NCBI GenBank assembly: GCA_947626345.1 | Contig: CANQSF010000009.1 | Location: 20,673 to 84,672, forward strand | Length of the DNA stretch: 64,000 nucleotides | Reading direction: 5' to 3' | From: an uncultured Oscillospiraceae bacterium | GTDB lineage: Bacteria; Bacillota; Clostridia; Oscillospirales; Oscillospiraceae | Shown: piece after piece, positions 59,400 through 64,000 of the stretch | Layout of the letters: every line of letters begins with the position of its first letter | Numbering within the stretch: position 1 is the first letter of the stretch | Translations under genes and position numbers: made by a program | The notes under the pieces: model-generated | The model's input: the letters and a program-made list of their open reading frames with translations, nothing else | Told to the model about the DNA's origin: nothing | Database searches by the model: none

Positions 59400-59794
59400 G
59401 CTTTCTGAAAAAGCACCTGGAGTGGTTCGTCAGCGCCGGAGCGGGGCTGCTCATCGCCGCGGCTGTCATCCTCTTTGAGCGGAGCGATTACGACCAGCCC
59501 GTGCTGCTGCGGATGCTCTGTGACGGCGCGTTCGTGGCCGGGATCTTTCTGACCGGCTTTGGAGCGCTGATCATGGTGGCCGCGGAGGGCGGCTTTGACG
59601 CCATGGGCTTTGCCATCCATACCTTACTGCGAAAGTTCTCGCCCCGAAAGGACCGTTTTGCCAGCCGCCAAACTTACAGTGAGTATAAGGCCGCGCGGCA
59701 CACGAAAAAGCGGCCCAACGTCAAATGCGTGCTGCTGACCGGGATGGCCTACATCGCGCTGGCTGGCGTTCTGCTGGCGCTGTATTACCGCTAA
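59396..59794 (+). CDS. DUF3899-like small membrane protein ending operon 2
   Basis: 132 residues with three hydrophobic segments: [40 protein letters not shown] and [21 protein letters not shown], with a basic loop ([24 protein letters not shown]) between the second and third. The layout fits DUF3899 membrane proteins, which I have seen near peptide transporters, though the family call is from memory. The ATG overlaps the ATPase F stop (ATGA), so it is translated with the operon. Confidence 0.7.
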   Translation: MSFLKKHLEWFVSAGAGLLIAAAVILFERSDYDQPVLLRMLCDGAFVAGIFLTGFGALIMVAAEGGFDAMGFAIHTLLRKFSPRKDRFASRQTYSEYKAARHTKKRPNVKCVLLTGMAYIALAGVLLALYYR

Positions 59795-59798
59795 CATC

Positions 59799-59840
59799 AA
59801 AAACACCCCGCTTCGCCTTAATGGGAAGCGGGGTGTTTTT
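59799..59840 (+). terminator. Terminator of operon 2
   Basis: Fifteen-bp perfect stem AAAAACACCCCGCTT / AAGCGGGGTGTTTTT with a 12-base loop and U5 within the right arm. Strong and probably bidirectional, serving also the minus-strand ABC-F gene. The next 115 bases (59841-59955) are AT-rich without a gene. Confidence 0.9.
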
Positions 59841-59955
59841 GTCGTTTGCTATGCGAATATATGCGCAAAAATACGGGTTGTAATTGGAATAATGGCGAAT
59901 ATTAGGAAATATTATGGAAATATATGCATAAGGTATGCAATCATTTTGGATGGAT

Positions 59956-61566
59956 TCACTCCACGATCTCGTTCTGATCCCGGCCCATCATGTGCATATA
60001 CTCGTCGTAGGTGCACTGCCGGTCGATGCAGCCGTCGTCGGTCAGCTCGATGATCCGGTTGGCCACGGTCTGGGTCAGCTGGTGGTCATGGCTGTAAAAG
60101 AGGATGTTGTAGGGGAAGGCGGCCATGCCGTTGTTGAGCGCGGCGATGCTCTCCAGGTCCAGGTGGTTGGTGGGCTGGTCGAACATGAGCACATTGGCCC
60201 CCGCCAGCATCATCTTGGAGATCATGCACCGCACCTTTTCGCCGCCGGACAGCACGCTCACGTTTTTATAGACGTCGTCGCCGGAGAAGAGCATCCGGCC
60301 CAGGAACGTGCGCAGATAGCTCTCCCGCTTGTCCGCGGAGAACTGGCGGATCCAGTCCATCAGCTCCAGCTGGCAGCCGTCAAAGCAGGCGCCGAAGTCG
60401 TGGGGCATATAGGCCTGGGTGGTGGACACGCCCCACTTGATCTCGCCCTCGTCCGGCTCGATCTCGCCGGCCAGCAGCTGGAAAAGGCAGGTGATGGCAT
60501 TCTCGTTGGCGCCGATGACGGCGATCTTGTCCTCCTTGCCCATGATGAAGGAGACGTTATTGATGAGCTTCACGCCGTCCACGGTCTTAGAGACGTTCGT
60601 CACGAAGAGCCTATCCTTGCCCGGCTCCCGCGCGGCCTTGAACCCCACCCAGGGATAGCGGCGGGAGGAGGCGGGCAGCTGCTCCACGGTGATCTTCTCC
60701 AGCAGCTTCCGGCGGCTGGTGGCCTGGCGAGACTTGGACTTGTTGGCGGAGAAGCGGGCAATGAAGGTCTGCAGCTCCAGGATCTTCTGCTCGGCCTTCT
60801 TGTTCTGGTCCTTCACCAGCTTTTGCATCAGCTGGCTGGACTCGTACCAGAAGTCATAGTTGCCCACGTACATGCGGATCTTGCCGTAGTCGATGTCCAC
60901 GATGTGGGTGCAGATATTGTTGAGGAAGTACCGGTCGTGGCTGACCACCAGAACGGTGCCCTCATAGTCCATGAGGAAATCCTCCAGCCACACGGTGGAG
61001 GCCAGGTCCAGGTTGTTGGTGGGCTCGTCCAGCAATATGATGTCCGGGTGGCCGAACAGGGCCTGGGCCAGCAGGACCTTCACCTTCTGCCGGCCCTCCA
61101 GCTCGCTCATGCGCTTTTCGTGCAGCGCCACGGAGATGCCCAGCCCCTGCAAAAGGCGGCCGGCGTCGGAGTCAGCCTCCCAGCCGCCCAGCTCGGCGTA
61201 TTCCTCCTCCAGCTCCGCGGCGCGGATGCCGTCTTCATCGGAGAAGTCCGGCTTATCGTATATGGCGTCCTTTTCCTTGCTGCACTGGTACAGCCGGGGA
61301 TTGCCCATGATCACCGTCTCGCGCACGGCGTACTCGTCGAACATGGTCTGGTCCTGGCGCAGCACGCTCATGCGGCACTTGGGGTCGATGTAGATGTGGC
61401 CCTTGGTAGGCTCCTCCGCGCCGGACAGCAGCTTTAAAAAGGTGGACTTGCCCGCGCCGTTGGCGCCGATGATGCCATAGCAGTTGCCGGCGGTGAACTG
61501 CAGGTCCACATTGGAGAACAGCACCTGGCTGCCATATTGCAGGGAGAGATTCTCAACGGTTATCAT
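59956..61566 (-). CDS. ABC-F family ATPase
   Basis: 536 residues, two tandem ABC domains without membrane segments, joined by a linker of charged helices (about 245-310). ABC-F proteins act on the ribosome as translation factors or confer antibiotic protection. NBD1 has Walker A GANGAGKSTFLKLL, signature SELEGRQKVKVLLAQAL and Walker B IILLDEPTNNLD. NBD2 has signature LSGGEKVRCMIS and DQPTNHLD but a degenerate Walker A, GANENAITCLFQLLAG. It resembles the YkpA/YbiT subgroup. The start was set at the ATG (61566) seven bases after GGAGG. Confidence 0.9.
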   Translation of the reverse strand: MITVENLSLQYGSQVLFSNVDLQFTAGNCYGIIGANGAGKSTFLKLLSGAEEPTKGHIYIDPKCRMSVLRQDQTMFDEYAVRETVIMGNPRLYQCSKEKDAIYDKPDFSDEDGIRAAELEEEYAELGGWEADSDAGRLLQGLGISVALHEKRMSELEGRQKVKVLLAQALFGHPDIILLDEPTNNLDLASTVWLEDFLMDYEGTVLVVSHDRYFLNNICTHIVDIDYGKIRMYVGNYDFWYESSQLMQKLVKDQNKKAEQKILELQTFIARFSANKSKSRQATSRRKLLEKITVEQLPASSRRYPWVGFKAAREPGKDRLFVTNVSKTVDGVKLINNVSFIMGKEDKIAVIGANENAITCLFQLLAGEIEPDEGEIKWGVSTTQAYMPHDFGACFDGCQLELMDWIRQFSADKRESYLRTFLGRMLFSGDDVYKNVSVLSGGEKVRCMISKMMLAGANVLMFDQPTNHLDLESIAALNNGMAAFPYNILFYSHDHQLTQTVANRIIELTDDGCIDRQCTYDEYMHMMGRDQNEIVE

Positions 61567-61654
61567 GGTCATACCTCCGGATAGCATGTATGGTCATCTT
61601 ACCATAAAATTCCCCGCGTTCCTAGTCCCGGGGAAAAATTTCGCCGGATTGGAA

Positions 61655-61683
61655 TTGACAGGTATGGTTTTCTGTGATAATAT
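61655..61683 (+). promoter_or_regulatory. tRNA-Ser operon promoter
   Basis: TTGACA (61655-61660), 17-bp spacer, TAATAT (61678-61683) with TGA before it. The first tRNA begins 13 bases later. Confidence 0.75.
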
Positions 61684-61695
61684 GTTCGAGCATGC

Positions 61696-61784
61696 GGAGA
61701 GATGTCCGAGTGGTTTATGGAGCTGGTCTTGAAAACCAGTGACTCCGCAAGGGGCCGGGGGTTCGAATCCCTCTCTCTCCGCCA
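61696..61784 (+). tRNA. tRNA-Ser (anticodon UGA)
   Basis: 89 nt with encoded CCA. Acceptor GGAGAGA / TCTCTCC, discriminator G, anticodon loop CTTGAAA, a long class II variable arm (CTCCGCAAGGGGC region), T-arm GGGGGTTCGAATCCCTC. Confidence 0.95.
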
Positions 61785-61796
61785 TTTTATTTATCC

Positions 61797-61829
61797 GCGG
61801 AGCCGGCCTCCGCACAATATATTTTTTCG
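61797..61829 (+). terminator. Hairpin between the two tRNA-Ser genes
   Basis: GCGGAG / CTCCGC with loop CCGGC, then ACAATATATTTTTTC. It looks like an intrinsic terminator, yet no promoter is evident for the next tRNA, so it is probably leaky or a processing signal. Confidence 0.55.
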
Positions 61830-61833
61830 GCTT

Positions 61834-61925
61834 GGAGAAGTACCCAAGAGGCCGAAGGGGCTCCCCTGCTAAGGGAGTAGTGCGTGATGAGCGCAGCGCG
61901 GGTTCAAATCCCGCCTTCTCCGCCA
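61834..61925 (+). tRNA. tRNA-Ser (anticodon GCU)
   Basis: 92 nt with encoded CCA. Acceptor GGAGAAG / CTTCTCC, discriminator G, anticodon loop CTGCTAA, long variable arm, T-loop TTCAAAT. Confidence 0.95.
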
Positions 61926-61957
61926 CGTGGCCGCGAACTGTCGCGGCCACGGTTTTT
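61926..61957 (+). terminator. Terminator after tRNA-Ser, just before the amino acid transporter
   Basis: Eleven-bp perfect stem CGTGGCCGCGA / TCGCGGCCACG with loop ACTG, then GGTTTTTG. It ends 24 bases before the permease ATG, leaving little room for a separate promoter. Confidence 0.85.
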
Positions 61958-61980
61958 GTACATTCTATCGGTGGAGCGTA

Positions 61981-62670
61981 ATGCCATTGAGTGAAAGAAT
62001 CGTCAATATCCTGGTCACGTCCTTTCCCCGGATCCTGGGGCAGGGGATATTGGTCACCATCCCGCTGACCATACTGTCCTTCGCGCTGGCGCTCATCATC
62101 GCGGTGATCTGCGCCATGATCCAGATCGCGGATATCCGCGGGCTGAAGCAGCTGGTGCGCTTTTACATATGGATCATACGGGGCACGCCGCTGCTGGTGC
62201 AGCTGTACCTGGTTTATTTCGGCCTGCCGGATCTGGGGATCATGCTGCCGGCCTTTCCATGCGCGGTGGCGGTGTTTGCCCTGAACGAGGGCGCCTACTG
62301 CGCCGAGACGGTGCGGGCGGCCATCGAGGCGGTGCCCAAGGGACAGATGGAGGCCGGCTACTGCGTGGGCATGAGCTACGTGCAGATCATGCGCCGGATC
62401 GTGCTGCCCCAGGCCTTCCGCACCGCGTTCCCGCCCCTGTCCAATTCCCTCATCAGCATGGTGAAGGACACCTCTCTGGCCGCCAACATCACGGTGATGG
62501 AGATGTTCATGGAGACCCAGCGGGTGGCCGGCCGGACCTATGAGCACCTGGCGCTGTACACAGAGGTGGCGCTGATCTACCTGATGTTCTGCACGGTGAT
62601 CACCTGGCTGCAGCGGATGGGGGAGCGGAAGCTGAGCAGCATGAACGGAGGCGACGTGATCCATGCTTGA
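61981..62670 (+). CDS. Polar amino acid ABC transporter permease
   Basis: 229 residues, HisM/GlnP-type permease with about five helices. [56 protein letters not shown] (the RGTP motif) and the EAA loop [42 protein letters not shown] are diagnostic. The ATG at 61981 has GGTGGAG upstream. It is first in a permease-ATPase-binding protein operon, overlapping the ATPase gene by eight bases. Transcription may come by read-through from the tRNA-Ser genes. Confidence 0.93.
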   Translation: MPLSERIVNILVTSFPRILGQGILVTIPLTILSFALALIIAVICAMIQIADIRGLKQLVRFYIWIIRGTPLLVQLYLVYFGLPDLGIMLPAFPCAVAVFALNEGAYCAETVRAAIEAVPKGQMEAGYCVGMSYVQIMRRIVLPQAFRTAFPPLSNSLISMVKDTSLAANITVMEMFMETQRVAGRTYEHLALYTEVALIYLMFCTVITWLQRMGERKLSSMNGGDVIHA

Positions 62671-63406
62671 GGTCAGCGGCCTGCGCAAGGCCTTCGACGG
62701 GACGGAGATCCTCAGGGGCGTGGACCTGGCCATCGACAGGGGGGACGTGCTGGCGGTGCTGGGCCCCTCCGGCGGGGGAAAGACAACGCTGCTGCGGTGC
62801 CTGAACTTTCTGGAGCAGGCGGACGCCGGCACCATGACCTTCCTGGGCCAGCAGATGGATATGTCCGCCGTGAGCCGGCGGGACATCGCCGCATACCGGA
62901 GGCACACCGCCTTCGTGTTCCAGAACTTCAACCTGTTTTCCAATAAGACCGCCATACAAAACGTCACCGAGGGGCTGATCGTCGCCCGGAAAATGCCCCG
63001 CGCAGAGGCGGAGGAGAGGGCCCTCGCCGCCTTGGAGCGGGTGGGCCTGGCGGACAAGAAGGACGCCTATCCCAGCCATCTCTCCGGCGGCCAGCAGCAG
63101 CGGGTGGCCATCGCCCGGGCGGTGGCAGGACAGCCGGACGTGATCTTTCTGGATGAGCCCACCAGCGCTCTGGACCCGGAGCTGATCGGCGGGGTACTGG
63201 ACGTGATCCAGCGCCTGGCGGAGGACGGCATGACCATGATCGTGGTGACCCACGAGATCGGCTTTGCCCGCCGCGTGGCCGACCGTGTGCTGTTCATGGA
63301 GGAGGGGCGCGCTCTGGCCTGCCAGGAGACGAAGGCGTTTTTTGAAGAGCAAAAACTGGAGCGGATACAGGCATTTCTCCGCTCTTTGAACAGAAAGGAA
63401 GCGTGA
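62663..63406 (+). CDS. Polar amino acid ABC transporter ATPase
   Basis: 247 residues, GlnQ/TcyN-type. Walker [20 protein letters not shown]-loop [12 protein letters not shown], signature [16 protein letters not shown], Walker [16 protein letters not shown]-loop [22 protein letters not shown]. It starts within the permease gene and is followed two bases later by the binding protein gene. Cystine, glutamine or arginine are typical substrates. Which one applies here cannot be told. Confidence 0.95.
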   Translation: MLEVSGLRKAFDGTEILRGVDLAIDRGDVLAVLGPSGGGKTTLLRCLNFLEQADAGTMTFLGQQMDMSAVSRRDIAAYRRHTAFVFQNFNLFSNKTAIQNVTEGLIVARKMPRAEAEERALAALERVGLADKKDAYPSHLSGGQQQRVAIARAVAGQPDVIFLDEPTSALDPELIGGVLDVIQRLAEDGMTMIVVTHEIGFARRVADRVLFMEEGRALACQETKAFFEEQKLERIQAFLRSLNRKEA

Positions 63407-63408
63407 AT

Positions 63409-64000
63409 ATGAAAAGGATGATCGCGCTGATGCTGGCGGCGATGCTGTGCCTGGGCCTGTTGGCAGGCTGCGGCGGCAGCTCCGACCAGCTGGAGCAGAT
63501 CAAAAAGGCCGGCAAGATCACCATCGCCATGGAGGGCACCTGGTCCCCCTGGACATACCACGACGAGACAACCGACGAGCTGGTTGGCTTTGACGTGGAG
63601 GTGGGCCAGTACATCGCCCAATACATAGGCGTGAAGGCGGAATTCACGGAGATCCCCTGGGACGGCCTGTTCGCCGGGATGGATTCCGGCCGGTATGACC
63701 TGGTGATCAACGGGGTGGACGTGACCGAGGACCGCAGCGAGAAGTACGACTTCTCCGACCCCTACGCCTACATCCGCACCGCTCTGGTCGTCCGCTCCGA
63801 CAACGAGGACATCACCTCCTTTGAGGATCTCGCCGGCAGGACCACCTCCAACAGCATCGGCAGCACCTATATGGAGTTGGCGGAGCAGTACGGCGCCACC
63901 TGCGAGGGCGTGGACTCCCTGGGAGAGACCATGCAGATGGTGGAGTCCGGCAGGGTGGAGGCCACCCTGAACGCGGAGCAGTCCATCCTGGACTACTTCA
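63409..64000 (+). CDS. Amino acid ABC transporter binding lipoprotein (partial)
   Basis: 197 complete codons, cut by the window end. Lipoprotein signal MKRMIALMLAAMLCLGLLAGC with acylated Cys21. It continues with a family 3 solute-binding domain: ITIAMEGTWSPWTYHDE, LVGFDVEVGQYIAQYIGV, GLFAGMDSGRYDLVINGVDVT and TEDRSEKYDFSDPYAYIRTAL. The motif GFDVEV and the D-x-x-x-x-G-V-T-like strand are typical of cystine or polar amino acid receptors. AGAAAGGAAG precedes the ATG. It completes the transporter with the two genes before it. Confidence 0.93.
   Translation, partial: MKRMIALMLAAMLCLGLLAGCGGSSDQLEQIKKAGKITIAMEGTWSPWTYHDETTDELVGFDVEVGQYIAQYIGVKAEFTEIPWDGLFAGMDSGRYDLVINGVDVTEDRSEKYDFSDPYAYIRTALVVRSDNEDITSFEDLAGRTTSNSIGSTYMELAEQYGATCEGVDSLGETMQMVESGRVEATLNAEQSILDYF

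Noticed and set aside
1..64000. CRISPR arrays or complete insertion sequences
   Set aside because: No regularly spaced repeats with unique spacers, and no transposase reading frame were found. The only tandem repeats are inside coding sequences.

Overview
The window looks like a chromosomal segment of a GC-rich, spore-forming member of the Clostridia, most likely Oscillospiraceae or a close relative. The reasons are Firmicutes-type gene order (tig-clpP-clpX-lon-engB, scpA-scpB-ytfI-gerW-dacF-rluB, rplS-lepB-rbgA-rnhB-yraN), sporulation-associated genes (gerW, a DacF-like carboxypeptidase, a PdaB-like deacetylase, a SpoIVFB-like M50 protease), a cmk / ispH-rpsA fusion, strong AGGAGG ribosome binding sites and frequent GTG/TTG starts. 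The taxonomic call is inference. I saw no phage module, CRISPR array or complete insertion sequence.

Layout. 1-4.8 kb: a trichomonad-type IMP dehydrogenase, formate-tetrahydrofolate ligase, a thymidylate-kinase-family kinase and an endolysin-like CHAP protein. 4.9-9.4 kb: a patchy accessory stretch with two unrecognised small genes, panE, glutathione peroxidase, a truncated TSCPD-like gene, an aldo/keto reductase remnant and an unrecognised membrane protein. 9.5-9.9 kb: tRNA-Pro(CGG) and tRNA-Gly(CCC) on the minus strand, separated by a strongly folded spacer. 9.9-35.4 kb: an almost continuous plus-strand housekeeping block covering a radical SAM/DUF2344 pair, L19, signal peptidase, ribosome GTPases, threonine synthase, trigger factor, Clp and Lon proteases, condensin subunits, sporulation genes, cytidylate kinase and the IspH-S1 fusion. 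35.4-38.0 kb: a lower-GC acetyltransferase cassette and recG on the minus strand. 38.2-39.9 kb: an M3 oligoendopeptidase.

40-60 kb holds two parallel oligopeptide-type ABC transporter operons, each ordered lipoprotein, permease B, permease C, ATPase D, ATPase F, small membrane protein. They are separated by a polysaccharide deacetylase and D-serine dehydratase. Together with the M3 peptidase they suggest a peptide-scavenging lifestyle. These operons contain the most unusual material in the window. The first C-type permease carries what reads as a complete seven-bladed RCC1-like propeller in its TM1-TM2 extracytoplasmic loop. The second has an unrelated ectodomain of about 197 residues at the same place. 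Three of the four ATPases carry large insertions of about 100, 190 and 375 residues. The first lipoprotein has two low-complexity acidic repeat tracts. Both operons start with a similar pair of perfect stem-loops in the 5' leader.

60-64 kb: an ABC-F ATPase on the minus strand, two tRNA-Ser genes (UGA and GCU), and a polar amino acid ABC transporter whose binding protein runs off the window end.

Other points worth attention are an internal Shine-Dalgarno and an AT-rich patch inside ispH-rpsA, two promoters placed so that the mRNA would be leaderless (recG and the radical SAM gene), a direct repeat flanking the acetyltransferase cassette, and a recurrent promoter form (TTGNNN, 17 bp, usually TGn plus a -10 hexamer).
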